A DNA stretch of 64,000 nucleotides from Mercurialis annua (GCF_937616625.2 NC_065575.1:22120001-22184000), one strand, 5' to 3'. Positions 23,776-37,601 are shown, numbered from the stretch's first letter. The notes: generated from the sequence alone by a model not told the origin. Made by a program: numbers and translations.

Positions 23776-26700
23776 AATGAAAAATTCGACCTCGAATTTT
23801 AAATCTGAAACTAATTCGCAGTTTAAACGGTCACAACACATATATGCGCAAAAATTCTGAGTCTAACAACTCGGTGCTCTAATAATTACTCAATCAACAC
23901 AAATGTGAACAACAAAATTTTATCCAATTGAGAATCACAAAGCTCGTATAATAAGGGTGATTCCCACAACTAGCTAAAGTCTTAACGATTACCAACTCCA
24001 CACTATCAAAGTGTAAGAACATGTCCTAAGTTCAGTTTATAGTTCTTACAATACTAACTCCGTCATTTAAACAAAAAGGTACAAAAGTTTACAACTGAAA
24101 TTAATTCTACATTTCTTCACATCTACTTACTATCTCACTTACAGTGGTCTCAATATCAATTACCTCATACGAAAATTGAAATCCACTCTACAAAATGGAT
24201 AAGCAGTCCAACTATTCATTATAATAAGATTCATCCTCGCAAATATATCAGCCGAAATCTAATCACCATAACATTCGTCTGGTCCAACGATTAACACCAA
24301 CTCAATAATACCATTAACTTTGCGAATCATAAAACATAAAAACTCATATTGTTATATAAAAGAAAACGTGAACTTATCTCATGATAACCAAATCTCCAGA
24401 TTATAACAAGCAATCTCAATCATAATGATTCCTCCAATCATCCTATAAGTAGTACACAACTTGCACTTCTGATAACAAAACCTCAAAATCGATTAACACC
24501 TAAGTCTAAGAGAACTAGAACATCCAAACTTTTTCCATCAAATAATCATAATCTCGTATCCAACGAGAGACTTTCCAGTTCAAAATCATAAACAGTCGGT
24601 TCATTGGTTATGCTCAAAACCAAGCTTATAGAAAATAATTTCTGTTAAAACAAATATTATATAATAATATTATCTATCTTTCTAAAAAGACATAAACATC
24701 ATAAACTCCTTTTTTTTCATTCTCGAAAATAAACAAATCGTGAAAATCCTCCGTATCAAAATATACATTAATGTTTCAAAACATCCAAAATCTAAGTCGC
24801 TTTTAAATCTTATTAAAAATAATCACGATTTGAAGAAATCGTTCAGCCCGAAAAATTTACTATTTCATGTGAATTAAATTTGATAAAATTTCTTTCTTTC
24901 CTCAGAGAGGTAAAATTTAGCAATGCGAATCTTTTTATTTACAAAAATACATTTATATCAATATACCAAAAATACTTGGACAAAAATCGTATCTAAAAAG
25001 ATAAAATCTCTTTTAAAAATGTAGTGTATACACACACATGGAGCATAATCAAATTCCTTAATCCACAAATCCTTAAATCACAAATCGGAAATTATCACGA
25101 AAGCTTTCTATTATGAATCTAACCATATACAACACTTAGCACAACTATATCTCGAGCGCAGCCTCAAATTCATTCTTACTTCTTATAAAACATAAGATTC
25201 CGACAATACAGACTGATCCTTTCCAAAGTAGTCGTCCTTAATACATCACAGAGTATTTGTCTAGCTACTTTTCGGTAAAATTTCAAAATCATCTGAAATC
25301 CATCAACTTTATAAATAAATTTATCACAATGTGACTCGCAAGTTCGTTTCAAAACAATTTTCTCAAAAACACTTTATTGGTAAAATTTCTTTTACATAAT
25401 TGTGCGCTAGGGTGATGACATCTCTCATCCCCAAAGAGTTGTATCCAACTCTAATTATTTCTATGCACGTGATGCATGTACCATTATGCATGTATCAATT
25501 ATTAATTTCTCTTTTATTTAGTGAACATACTCAGTGCTCAATGCAATTTCCTATTCGTGACATTCAAAATGCATGTTCATGATATGTTTGGGCACAATTA
25601 CGTGATAAAAACATTTCAAATACTTTCAACAATTTCGTTTGAAATCAACTTCTCGATAAAACATTTGCTAGACGTTACACTCTGTGAGACGTGCACTCGA
25701 TAACCTCAAAAATATTCCTCTAACTCCATACTTACTATCTACCAAGTCATACGATACCACTATAACAAATAAAAACGATAACTCCACTAAAACTCATAAG
25801 TATAAAATAATATTAAATAAAACTCCAAACAAACCAAAACTTAACTCAAGGAAAACAACACACCACTTACGTTTCTACAACACTTACCACCCGTTCCTGC
25901 ATCACATCGATCAACCTTGTTGAAAAACACCAGTGTATTAATACACCGATATATCTCCTCGAGTTAGAGTTTCCAATATCTCTATCTAGGATAAACATAA
26001 ACCACCAACCGTTCCAAAGAAACAATTCCATCAACTTCCTCAATATCAAAATCCAAAGATCTCGATCCACAAAACAAAACCAACCCAACTTAACCCAAAA
26101 CTAACATTATAAGTAAGACCGAGTATAAATGAAGGTTCGACTCACAATCAAACAAACATCAAGGTAAGCCAAAAAGAACCGCGTGAAATAAATTACCTCT
26201 TGTGCTACTCTGCACGACGAGACAAAACAAACTCAACCAACATAGATCAACCAAACTTGCGAGGTATACAACGCAAATCGAAACTAAAATATTACAAATT
26301 CTAAGCATGCCATTAACCACAATTAACCCAAACCTATTTAAAAGCAAATACAAAGAATGCTACAACAAACTAAAATTCGTCGTAACCAAGAACAACAAGT
26401 AACATGTCATCGACCAAAATACGCATCGAAACTCAATTCGAAATATATAGTCAATCACAAAAGTTTTCAAGTTCTAGTTGAGCCTCACAGTTTTAAAATT
26501 TTGGTTTTCCGAAAAGCCTCCTTTATAAAACAATTTCTTTAAAAGTTCCCAAAGTATTTCAATCCAAAATAACCATCGAGTTAGCCGAGTCATTACAACT
26601 ACCAAGCTCAACTCCCAAATTTTGGTGACCCAAGTCAACCCAAAACAACCACTTAAAAACGCATTCAAAACATTTGTAAATCTAGAAAAATTCCTTTAAC

Positions 26701-27240
26701 TAAGAATCTCGATCCTTTTAAAATAAGAGCTCAACGCAACCCAAGTATCAAAAATCAACTCAATCACTCAATTTAGAAAGAGGTAAATCACAAAAACCAT
26801 TCCATATACACCTAATCCAGCCAACCACAAAATACTAAACATATGACCAAAGACACCTCCAATGTCCACAAATCAAACATGGTAAGATCATAAAAGTCAT
26901 AATAAATTATCAAAGACATATTCCATCAAATAAATAATATTATTTTTAAAATAATCGTTGGTCAATACCAAGTCAAACTTAAGATTCCAAAATACGACAA
27001 ATTCATTTAACTTGCAAAGTAACCAAAAATTACATTTTAAAAAAAAAAATTAAAACCAGACTTCTCTTCTGATTCTCGTGTCAAAACACAAATCAAATCA
27101 AAATAATTTTCTAAATAAAACCAACGTATGACCGAACAACGTGTAGTCACAAAACATGCTTAAAGATAAACATAAAAATCCTTTAAAAGCAAAACAATGT
27201 CAATGCCTAACGTATGCCAACACATATGGCAACTAACAAA
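23776..27240. other. Family B interior, no recognisable coding sequence
   Basis: AT-rich sequence with stops in all frames. I see no gag, protease, reverse transcriptase or integrase motif. Open frames here are under about 80 codons and lack domain signatures. An LTR-like part is listed separately at 26560-26790. A GCGCTAGGGT match to the LTR start motif occurs near 25404, but its surroundings do not align. Confidence 0.6.
26560..26790 (-). repeat. Decayed LTR-like segment
   Basis: GAGTTAGCCGAGTCATTACA, then CTACCAAGCTCAACTC, then GTGACCCAAGTCAACCC and AGCTCAACGCAACCCAAGT follow one another. The same order occurs in the family A LTR at 39255-39440 (TTAGCCGAGTTATCACTAAC, GCCAAGCTAAC, GACCCAAGTC, AACCCAAGTT). 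It fits a remnant LTR of a nested older element, possibly the partner of the LTR end at 23753. Confidence 0.6.
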
Positions 27241-27319
27241 TACGGCCAAAGTCAAAGTGTACTCACCAAAAAGTAAGTGCTATACAATATGATTATAATC
27301 ATCCAATCATGAAAACCAA

Positions 27320-27520
27320 CAAGTAATCACCCAAAGTAAATATCATATAAGGCACAATATCCAACAAAACACCACCCGGAGTAAATATCATATAAGGCAC
27401 AACAGCCAACATAACACCACCCGAAGTAAATATCATATAAACAGCCAACAAAACATAACTCAAGGTATATCTCATATATGGCACAACAGCCAATAAATCA
27501 CCCAATGTATAAGCAATAAA
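27320..27520 (-). repeat. Tandem repeat of about 60 bp in the leader
   Basis: Three to four copies of a unit with AGTAAATATCATATAAGGCA, CAGCCAACA and ACACCACCC. The open frame across 27299-27694 is produced by this repeat and shows a repeated MIFTxGG pattern. The unit is unrelated to the satellite monomer. Confidence 0.7.
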
Positions 27521-27571
27521 CATTCCAAAGTAAAGCATCAGTAACACATAAGACCGACACTCAACATTCCT

Positions 27572-27748
27572 ATAGATGAAGGTAGGAAATTTTAAAACAC
27601 AAAAGATGACGTTCAAAGACAAGACTTGAATCCTAATTCCGCAGTAGATCCTAAGACACAACAACAACTTAACATGTCTTAAAGCAGTAAACACATAACA
27701 TGCAAAATTTTGGCCTTAGTTCGAAACTAAAGCTCTGATACCAACTTT
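27572..27748 (-). other. Leader next to the family B primer site
   Basis: Clearly homologous to the leader of family A (46259-46407): AGATGACGT, AAGACA, AATCCTA, CCGCAGTAG, CCTAAGACACAAC and GTAAACACATA appear in the same order. This suggests a shared origin and perhaps shared packaging signals. Confidence 0.75.
27733..27744 (-). promoter_or_regulatory. Primer binding site, initiator Met tRNA
   Basis: TGGTATCAGAGC on the element strand, four bases inside the 5' LTR boundary, identical to family A. Confidence 0.9.
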
Positions 27749-30260
27749 GTCACGACCCAATTTCCTGGATCGCGACCGGCGCTAGGGTATGGGTATGGTT
27801 GTACCGAAACCTGTAGCTAGCCTTGCGGATAACCATACAAAAAAATAAACCTGCAAGAAAACCACTGCTCGGGGGCAACCGAGACTCCAACCTAAATCTA
27901 ACAGTTTATATAAACAGTTATAAAATGCTCGGCACAAGTCCGAGACTCCAACAACATGCCTTATATATAAAAGATCTGAATCTACAGTAACACATGTCAA
28001 CATAAGCTTAAACAACAGTCAGACCGTTCTGATATCAATAGTCTAAAATAATAAAGACATAATTATCCCTACTGCGATCTAAGAGTTTTAAAAGAATGAT
28101 TATCTTTATTTAAAACCAAAAGTAGATCTCCATAGAATAATGAAAGCTGGAGATCAATGAGACGCGCTCAAAATCATAAACCTGGAAAAATTGGGAAAAC
28201 AACGGGGTGAGATATACTGAGATAAGTTCATACAACTATTTACATTTATTAAGTGAAAATCTTTAAAACATTAAAGCACTTTCTTTTACTAATATAATTA
28301 ACATTATGGAAATACTGTATTGAAATGATCCCAGCGTAAGTGCGACGTATCACACTGAATCCCAGAGTGGACGGGAACAAATCCTCGTCAATTCCCAGCG
28401 TAAGCAAGACATTGGTCTGCCGATCCCAGAAATCTTACCGGTGCACACAGTCTCGATACAAGCCTATCGAGTAGCTCGTTCCAATCCAGATCCATATTGG
28501 CTTAAAACAGTTCGCAAACATTTTTATATATGAAAATACACAATTTACTTAATAAAGCGGTAAATAGCGATATAAACTCACTGCTTGCTAATCAACGTGA
28601 TAACCTGGCAAGCAACCTAAATCTGCTCTGACTCCGAAGCACGAACAGTCGACAAGTCTAGAAACAAAGTTTAAGTTAAAAAGAATTCATCCTTTAACTC
28701 TAAGAACACTAGACACCACATAGGACTAGTATCTCAACCACAAGCCAAAGTACAAGCCTAATCACAACATCCATGCATAAACATTCCATATCCAAAGTAA
28801 TACCAGAGTCAAACAACTAAGTTAAGAATAATGGAGTTCCCATTGAAAATATAGTCCGGAGTACTTATATAACTTAGTTTAAAACTTTAAAACCAAGTGA
28901 AAATCCCAGAGTAGTGAATTAGCCTTTAAGCTTAATCTCACATGTCGGGCGACCCAAGTCTAACCCGACCCAACGTTATGCTAGATTAAAATCAAAGTAT
29001 AATCTGAAACCTTTAAATCAAAACAACATTCATTTGAAAACTATGGCACAATTTCGCCATTTTTACGCATAATTGTCATATGATGAAGCGAACGATTCTT
29101 AAACATTGCTAATATAATACAAACATCCAAAACACCTTAGAATCACTTATGGGCAGCCAATTATGTCTAAGAACAACAATCGAATCTATCAAAGTATCCA
29201 TGTGCAATTCAAGTCAATTACTCAACTTACAACTTTAAATAAGCCAACAACAACAAGTAGATCTCTAGCAACCTACATCAGCCCCAAAAAAGAATTTCCA
29301 GCTCTAAGATATCACATCGAAACAGTGAACAACACTTGACAAAAATCATATTAACAACCTAGCATTCAATCCTACCAATTTGCCTTGCGAATATAGAGTA
29401 TAACCAAATCACAACACATAAATGAGACACCTTAACATATAACTCAGATTAAACATATCAAAATCAATAAATAAATTATAACACGACACAACAATGAATC
29501 AAAAGAACGGTAAACACAATTAAGCGGAAGAAACGACACATACCGCGATAAGAACCACAAATCGAATCAAGGAACAAAAAGATAAGGTTAGGTCAGCTTC
29601 TCCAACACCCAAAGTCGCAGGAAAACATGAGTTGAATAAGCACGAATCGAAGCAAACGAAGGAATAACGATTGAATGATAGTCAAGGCGTACGAATCACT
29701 TACCGAAACCAAAAGATGTGTGAAAAGAGCAAGGAATGAAGTATTATGAGATTCCAGCCGTCCTAGTGTTTTGGATTTTGATAAAAGAGTGTAAAAAAAC
29801 GATTAGGGTAAGATAAGGGGTCTATTTATAGGCCCCGGTACGAATTTACACGGAAGGCGCGATGCGAGGCGCGATGGCTCATCGCGCCTGTCGTCGCGCC
29901 TTCATAAAAGGCACAAAACGCCTGGGGCGCGATGGCCCCAACGCGCCTCAATATTAGATCCAACGGTCAACTTTTTCTCGTGCAAAGCATATCCAAAGAT
30001 GAGCCCGATCCAACGGTGAAATTGGGAGATATGGATGTTTTATCAAAACATGTCAGATTCAGAAGGCACACGAACACATCATCGATCATACACCGAATAC
30101 AAATCAAATTGATATCGAAAACTAACACGACACATGCGACACATAGAAGACACAAATCAAACCCCAAAAAAAAATTCACACTTGCTAATTTCACCATAAA
30201 CAATCTGAAACCAAGTCAGAAACACAACAAAGTCATGACGGAAAAACACGGGATATTACA
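27749..30260 (-). repeat. 5' LTR of family B (2512 bp)
   Basis: TGTCACGACCCAATTTC start and GGGATATTACA end; aligned partner of 20678-23211. It carries the same TATA box (29822-29830), a palindrome cluster (29853-29948) that has lost part of the GGGCGCGTT repeat, and the hairpin at 28452-28471. Confidence 0.93.
28452..28471 (-). promoter_or_regulatory. Conserved LTR hairpin, family B version
   Basis: CTCGATA, loop CAAGCC, TATCGAG; identical to the copy in the other family B LTR. Confidence 0.7.
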
Positions 30261-30265
30261 TTATA
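30261..30265. other. Target site duplication TTATA (right copy)
   Basis: Matches 20673-20677. The joined flank reads as an ordinary satellite unit, identical in form to 35560-35590. Confidence 0.9.
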
Positions 30266-30744
30266 ACATTAAGAAAAAAATCCAAACGTTTCACCTTTTT
30301 AGAAATTTAAGCCAAACGTTTACAAATGATAAGAAACGAATCCAAATGTTTCACATTTTTATGAATTTAAGCCAAACGTTTACAAACTTTACGAAACAAA
30401 TCCTAACGTTAAAAACGTTACGAAACAAATCCAAATGTTTCATCTTTTAAACGATTAAAGCCAAACATTTACAAACGTTACGAAACAAAACCAAACGTTT
30501 GACCTTTATTAGCGATTTAAGCCAAACATTTAAAACGTTACGAAACCAATCAAAACGTTTAAAATGTTTACAAACGTTACGAAATAAATCAAAACGTTTC
30601 ACTTTTTTAGTGATTCAAGCCAAACGTTTACTAACGTTACGAAACAAATCCTAATGTTTCATCTTTTTAGCGATTTAAGTCAAACTTTTGAAACGTTACG
30701 AAACCCATCCAAACGTTACGAAACCCATCCAAACGTTACGAAAA

Positions 30745-31055
30745 ATTTGGTTTTGTTTCGTAACGTTTGTAAAAGTTTGGGTTCAATCACTAAAAAGGGG
30801 AAACGTTTGAATTTGTTTCGTAACGTTTTAAACGTTTGGATTGATTTCGTAACGTTTAAATGTTTGGCTTAAATCGCTAAAAAGATGAAACATTTAGATT
30901 TATTTCATAACGTTTGTAAACGTTTGGCGTAAATCGCCAAAAGGTGACACGTTTGGATTTGTTTCGTAACGTTTTAAATGTGTGGATTGGTTTCGTAACG
31001 TTTTTAAACGAATAACTTAAATTGCTAAAAAGATGAAACGTTTGGATTTCTATTA
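30745..31055 (-). repeat. Inverted 310-bp block within a higher-order unit
   Basis: Five monomers read on the minus strand. Homologous blocks with the same internal order recur at 32897-33215, 35998-36305, 54110-54425 and 61378-61690, with a truncated copy at about 58526-58565. The inversion is thus part of the higher-order unit and older than its amplification. Confidence 0.85.
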
Positions 31056-34000
31056 AACGGGACGAAACCAATCCAAATGTTTAAAACGTTACGAAAAAAA
31101 TCCAAGTGTTTCACCTTTTAAGCGATATAAGCCTAAACTTTACAAACGTTAAAAAACAAATCCAAACGTTTCCTCGTTTTTGCACTTTAAGCCAAACATT
31201 TACAAACGTTGTGAATTAAATCCAAAAGTTTCACATTTATAACGATTTACGCCAAACGTTTACAAACGTTATGAAACAAATCCAAACGTTTCCCATTTTT
31301 AGATATTTATGCGAAACGTTTACAATCGTTTACAAACGATACGAAACAAATCCTAACGTTTCACCTTTTTAGCGATTTAAGCCAAACTTTTAAAACGTTA
31401 CGAAACCAATCCAAATGTTTAAAACGTTACAAAACAAATCCAAACGTTTCACATTTTTAGCGATTCAGGGCAAACGTTTACAAACGTTACGAAACAAATC
31501 CAAACATTTCATCCTTTTAGCAATCTACGCCTAACTATCACATTTTTAGTGATTTAAGCCAAAAGTTTAAAACATTACAAAACCAATCCAAATGTTTCAC
31601 CTTTTTAGCGATTGAAACCATGTTTACCGCCGTTACGAAATAAAACCAAACGTTTCACCTTTTTAGCAATTTAAGCCAAACGTTTACAAACGTTACGAAA
31701 TAAATCCAAACGTTTCACATTTTTAGCGTTTTAAGCAAAACGTTTACAAATGTTACGAAACAAATCAAACGTTTCACCTTTTTAGCGATTTAAGGCAAAC
31801 GTTTAAAACGTTACAAAACCAACCCAAACATTTAAAACGTTACCAAAAAATCCAAAGGTTTTACCATTTTAGCTATTTAAGCCAAACATTTACAAACATT
31901 ACGAAAGCAAAAACGTTATGAAACAAATCTAAACGTTTCACCTTTTTAGCGAATTAAGCCAAACGTTTACAAACATTACGAAACAAATCCAAAAGTTTCA
32001 CCTTTTTACATATTTAAGCCAAACGTTTATAAACGTTACGAAAAAAATCCAAACATTTCCCCTTTTTTTGAGATTTAAGCCAAACGTTTACAAACATTTT
32101 GAAACAAATTAAAACTTTTCCCCTTTTTAGCAATTTAAGCTAAACGTTTACAAACGTTACGAAACAAACCCATACGTTACACATTTTTAGCAATTTAAGC
32201 CAAACATTTACAAACGTTACAAAACAAATCCAAACTTTTCACCTTTTTATCAATTTAAGTCAAAAGTTTAAAATGATACAAAACCAATCCAAACGTTTAA
32301 AACGTTATAAAAGTAATCCAAACATTTAATATTTTTAACGATTTAGGCCAAAAGCTTACAAACGTTACGAAACAAATCCAAACGTTTCACCTTTTTAGCG
32401 ATTTTAGCCAAACTTTTAAAACGTTACGAAACCAATCCAAATGTTTATAACATGAAGAAAAAAATCCAAACGTTTCACCTTTTTAGCAATTTAAGCCAAA
32501 CGTTTACAAACAATAAGAAACGAATCCAAATGTTTCACATTTTTATAAATTTAAGCCAAACGTTTACAAACGTTCCGAAACAAATCCAAACGTTAAAAAC
32601 GTTACGAAACAAATCCAAATGTTTCATCTTTTTAGCGATTAAATCCAAACAAAACCAAACGTTACGAAACAAAACCAAACGTTTGACCTTTATTAGCGAT
32701 TTAAGCCAAACGTTTAAAATATTTACAAACGTTAAGAAACAAATCAAAACGTTTCACTTTTTTAGCGATCCAAGCCAAACGTTTACTAACGTTACGAAAC
32801 AAATCCTAATTTTTCACCTTTTTAGCAATTTAAGCCAAACTTTTGAAACGTTACGAAACCCATCAAAAAATTAGGAAACCCATCCAAACGTTACGAAACA
32901 TTTGGTTTTGTTTCGTAACGTTTGTAAAAGTTTGGCTTCAATCACTAAAAAGGGGAAACGTTTGGATTTGTTTCGTAACGTTTTAAACGTTTGGATTGAT
33001 TTCGTAACGTTTTAAATGTTTGGCTTAATTCTCTAAAAAGTTGAAACATTTAGATTTGTTTCATAACGTTTGTAAACGTTTGGCGTAAATCGCCAAAAAG
33101 GTGACACGTTCGGATTTGTTTCATAACGTTTTAAATGTTTGAATTGGTTTCGTAACGTTTTTAAACGAATGACTTAAATTGCTAAAAAGGTGAAACGTTA
33201 GGATTTGTATTAAACGGTACGAAACCAATCCAAATGTTTTAAACGTTACGGAAAAAATCCAAGCGTTTCACCTTTTTAGCGATATAAGCCAAACATTTAC
33301 AAACGTTAAAAAACAAACCCAAACGTTTCCTCGTTTTTGCAATTTAAGTCAAACATTTACAAACGTTATGAATTAAATCCAAAAGTTTCACATTTTTAGC
33401 GATTTACGCCAAACGTTTACAAACGTTATGAAACAAAACAGAACATTTCGCCTTTTTAGCGATTTAGGCCAAACATTTACAAACGTTATGAAACAAATCC
33501 AAACGTTTCACATGTTTAGATATTTATGCAAAACGTTTACAAACGTTACGAAACAAATCCTAACGTTTCACCTTTTTAGCGATTTAAGCCAAACTTTTAA
33601 AACGTTGCGAAACCGATCCAAACGTTTAAAACGTTACAAAACAAATCCAAACGTTTCACATTTTTAGCGATTTAGGGCAAACGTTTACAAACGTTACGAA
33701 ACAAATCCAAACATTTCATCCTTTTAGCAATCTACGCCAAACTATCACATTTTTAGTGATTTAAGCCAAAAGTTTAAAACATTACAAAACCAATCCAAAT
33801 GTTTCACCTTTTTAGAGATTGAAACCATGTTTACCGCCGTTACGAAATAAAACCAAACGTTTCACCTTTTTATCAATTTAAGCCAAACGTTTACAAACGT
33901 TATGAAATAAATCCAAACGTTTCACATTTTTAGCGTTTTAATCAAATCGTTTACAAACGTTACGAAACAAATCCAAACGTTTCACCTTTTTAGCGATTTA

Positions 34001-37000
34001 AGGAAAACGTTTATAACGTTACAAAACCAACCCAAACATTTAAAAAGTTACCAAAAAATCCAAACGGTTTACCATTTTAGCTATTTAAGCCAAACATTTA
34101 CAAACATTACGAAAGCAAAAACGTTACGAAACAAATCCAAACGTTTAACCTTTTTAGCGATTTAAGCCAAACGTTACGAAATAAATCCAAAAGTTTCACC
34201 TTTTTACAGATTTAAGCCAAACGTTTATTAACGTTACGAAAAAAATCCAAACATTTCCCCTTTTTTGAGATTTAAGCCAAACGTTTACAAACGTTTTGAA
34301 ACAAATTCAAATGTTTCCCCTTTTTAGCGGTTTAAGCCATACGTTTACAAACGTTACGAAACAAACCCATACGATACACATTTTTAGCAATTTAAACCAA
34401 ACATTTACAAACGTTACAAAACAAATCCAAACTTTTCACATGTTTAGATATTTATGCAAAACGTTTACAAACGTTACGAAACAAATCCTAACGTTTCACC
34501 TTTTTAGCGATTTAAGCCAAACTTTTAAAACGTTGCGAAACCAATCCAAACATTTAAAACGTTACAAAACAAATTCAAACGTTTCACATTTTTAGCGATT
34601 TAGGGCAAACGTTTACAAACGTTACGAAACAAATCCAAACATTTCATCCTTTTAGCAATCTACGCCAAACTATCACATTTTTAGTGATTTAAGCCAAAAG
34701 TTTAAAACATTACAAAGCCAATCCAAATGTTTCACCTTTTTAGAGATTGAAACCATGTTTACCGCCGTTACGAAATAAAACCAAACGTTTCACCTTTTTA
34801 TCAATTTAAGCCAAACGTTTACAAACGTTATGAAATAAATCCAAACGTTTCACATTTTTAGCGTTTTAATCAAATCGTTTACAAACGTTACGAAACAAAT
34901 CCAAACGTTTCACCTTTTTAGCGATTTAAGGCAAACGTTTAAAACGTTACAAAACCAACCCAAATATTTAAAAAGTTACCAAAAAATCCAAACGGTTTAC
35001 CATTTTAGCTATTTAAGCCAAATATTTACAAACATTACGAAAGCAAAAACGTTACGAAACAAATCCAAACGTTTAACCTTTTTAGCGATTTAAGCCAAAC
35101 GTTACGAAACAAATCCAAAAGTTTCACCTTTTTACAGATTTAAGCCAAACGTTTATTAACGTTACGAAAAAAATCCAAACATTTCCCCTTTTTTGAGATT
35201 TAAGCCAAACGTTTACAAACGTTTTGAAACAAATTCAAATGTTTCCCCTTTTTAGCGGTTTAAGCCAAACGTTTACAAACATTACGAAATAAACCCATAC
35301 GATACACATTTTTAGCAATTTAAGCCAAACATTTAAAAACGTTACAAAACAAATCCAAACTTTTCACCTTTTTAGCCATTTAAGCCAAAAGTTTAAAATG
35401 ACACAAAACCAATCCAAACGTTTAAAACGTTACAAAACTAATCCAAACATTTAATATTGTTAACGATTTAGGCCAAACGTTTACAAACATTACGAAACAA
35501 ATCCAAACGTTTCACCTTTTTATCGATTTTAGCCAAACGTTTAAAACGTTACGAAACCAATCCAAATGTTTATAACATTAAGAAAAAAATCCAAACGTTT
35601 CACCTTTTTAGCAATTTAGGCCAAACGTTTACAAACGATAAGAAACGAATCCAAATGTTTCATATTTTTATGAATTTAAGCCAAACGTTTACGAACGTTA
35701 CGAAACAAATCCAAATGTTTCATCTTTTTAGCGATTAAAGCCAAACATTTAGAAACGTTACGAAACAAAACCAAACGTTTGACCTTTATTAGCAATTTAA
35801 TTCAAACGTTTAAAATGTTACGAAATCAATCAAAACGTTTAAAATGTTTACAAACGTTACGAAACAAATCAAAACGTTTCACTTTTTTAGCGATTCAAGC
35901 CAAACGTTTACTAATGTTACGAAACAAATCCTAATGTTTCACCTTTTTAGCGATTTAAGACAAACCTTACGAAACCCATCCAAACCTTACGAAACAAATT
36001 GTTTCGTAACGTTTGTAAGAGTTTTGCTTCAATCACTAAAAAGGGGTAACGTTTGGATTTGTTTCATAACGTTTTAAACGTTTGGATTGATTTCGTAACG
36101 TTCTAAATGTTTGGCTTAAATCGCTAAAAAGGTGAAACATTTAGATTTGTTTCATAACGTTTGTAAATGTTTGGCGTAAATCGCCAAAAAGGTGACACGT
36201 TTGGATTTGTTTCGTAACGTTTTAAACGTTTGGATTGGTTTCGTAATGTTTTTAAAGGAATGACTTAAATTGTTAAAAAGGTGAAACGGTAGGATTTGTA
36301 TTAAACGGTATGAAATCAATCCAAATGTTTAAAACGTTACGAAAAAAATCCAAGCGTTTCACCTTTTTAGCGATATAAGCCAAACGTTTACAAACGTTAA
36401 AAAACAAATCCAAACGTTTCCTCGTTTTTGCAATTTAGGCCAAACGTTTACAAACATTGTGAATTAAATCCAAAAGATTCACATTTTTAGCGATTTACGC
36501 CAAACGTTTACAAACGTTATGAAACAAAACAGAACGTTTCGCCTTTTTAGCGATTTAGGCCAAACGTTTACAAACGTAATGAAACAAATCCAAGCGTTTC
36601 ACATTTTTAGATATTTATGTGAAATGTATACAAACGTTACGAAACAAATCCTAACGTTTCACCTTTTTAGCGATTTAAGCCATACTTTTAAAACGTTGCG
36701 AAACCAATCCAAACGTTTAAAACGTTACAAAACAAATCCAAACGTTTCACATTTTTAGCGATTTAGGGCAAACGTTTAAAAACGTTATGAAACAAATCCA
36801 AACATTTCATCCTTTTAGCAATCTACGCCAAACTATCACATTTTTAGTGATTTAAGGCAAAAGTTTAAAACATTACAAAACCAATCCAAATGTTTCACCT
36901 TTTTAGCGATTGAAACCATATTTACCGCCGTTACGAAATAAAACCAAACGTTTCACATTTTTAGCAATTTAAACCAAACGTTTACAAACGTTACGAAATA

Positions 37001-37596
37001 AATCCAAACGTTTCACATTTTTAGCGTTTTAAGCAAAACGTTTACAAACGTTACGAAACAAATCCAAACGTTTCACCTTTTTAGCGATTTAAGGCAAACG
37101 TTTAAAACGTTACAAAACCAACCCAAACATTTAAAACGTTACCAAAAAATCCAAACGTTTTACCATTTTAGCTATTTAAGCCAAACATTTACAAACATCA
37201 CGAAAGCAAAAACGTTACGAAACAAATCCAAACGTTTCACCTTTTTAGCGATTTAAGCCAAACGTTTACAAACGTTACGAAACAAATCCAAAAGTTTCAC
37301 CTTTTTACAGATTTAAGCCAAACGTTTATAAACGTTACGAAAAAATCCAAACATTTCCCCTTTTTTTGAGATTTAAGCCAAACGTTTACAAACGTTTCGA
37401 AACAAATTCAAACGTTTCCCCTTTTTAGCGATTTAAGCCAAACGTTTACAAACATTACGAAACAAACCCATACGTTATACATTTTAGCAATTTAAGCCAA
37501 ACATTTACAAACGTTACAAAACAAATCCAAAAGTTTCACCTTTTTAGCGATTTAAGCCAAAAGTTTAAAATGATACAAAACCAATCCAAACGTTTA

Positions 37597-37601
37597 AAAC
37601 G
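37597..37601. other. Target site duplication AAACG (left copy)
   Basis: AAACG precedes the LTR start at 37602 and is repeated at 51869-51873. The satellite copy at 62980-62984 has it once. Confidence 0.9.

Larger units (their letters stand above)
20678..30260 (-). mobile_element. Decayed LTR element, family B, with TSD
   Basis: Two similar LTRs (20678-23211 and 27749-30260) with TG...CA ends, a primer site for initiator Met tRNA, a purine tract and a 5-bp duplication (TTATA) define a complete insertion on the minus strand. The 4537-bp interior has no intact reading frame. Only a relic of the integrase/chromodomain 3' end is recognisable at the expected place. A second LTR-end plus purine-tract motif at 23753 and LTR-like sequence near 26560 suggest that an older related element is nested inside. 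The leader is very like that of family A. Movement, if any, would depend on proteins of a related element. Confidence 0.9.
30261..37601. repeat. Higher-order satellite domain, first part
   Basis: The same 60-bp monomer as at 6258-20445, but with an ordered series of diagnostic variants: ATTAAGAAAAAAATCC or a close form, TTTATGAATTTAAGCC, an inverted block, ACCGCCGTTACG, CAAACCCATACG, AATATTTTTAACG. It recurs about every 2.2 kb. The ACCGCCG landmark is at about 31625, 33831, 34757 and 36922; the 926-bp step is an extra internal duplication. Open frames here are 20-codon-period artefacts. Confidence 0.93.

Noticed and set aside
25400..25470. Possible start of a nested LTR (GCGCTAGGGT match)
   Set aside because: Only ten bases match; neither TGTCACGACCC before it nor the following LTR sequence is present.
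27299..27694. 131-codon frame with hydrophobic repeats
   Set aside because: Explained by the leader tandem repeat; no conserved family recognised.
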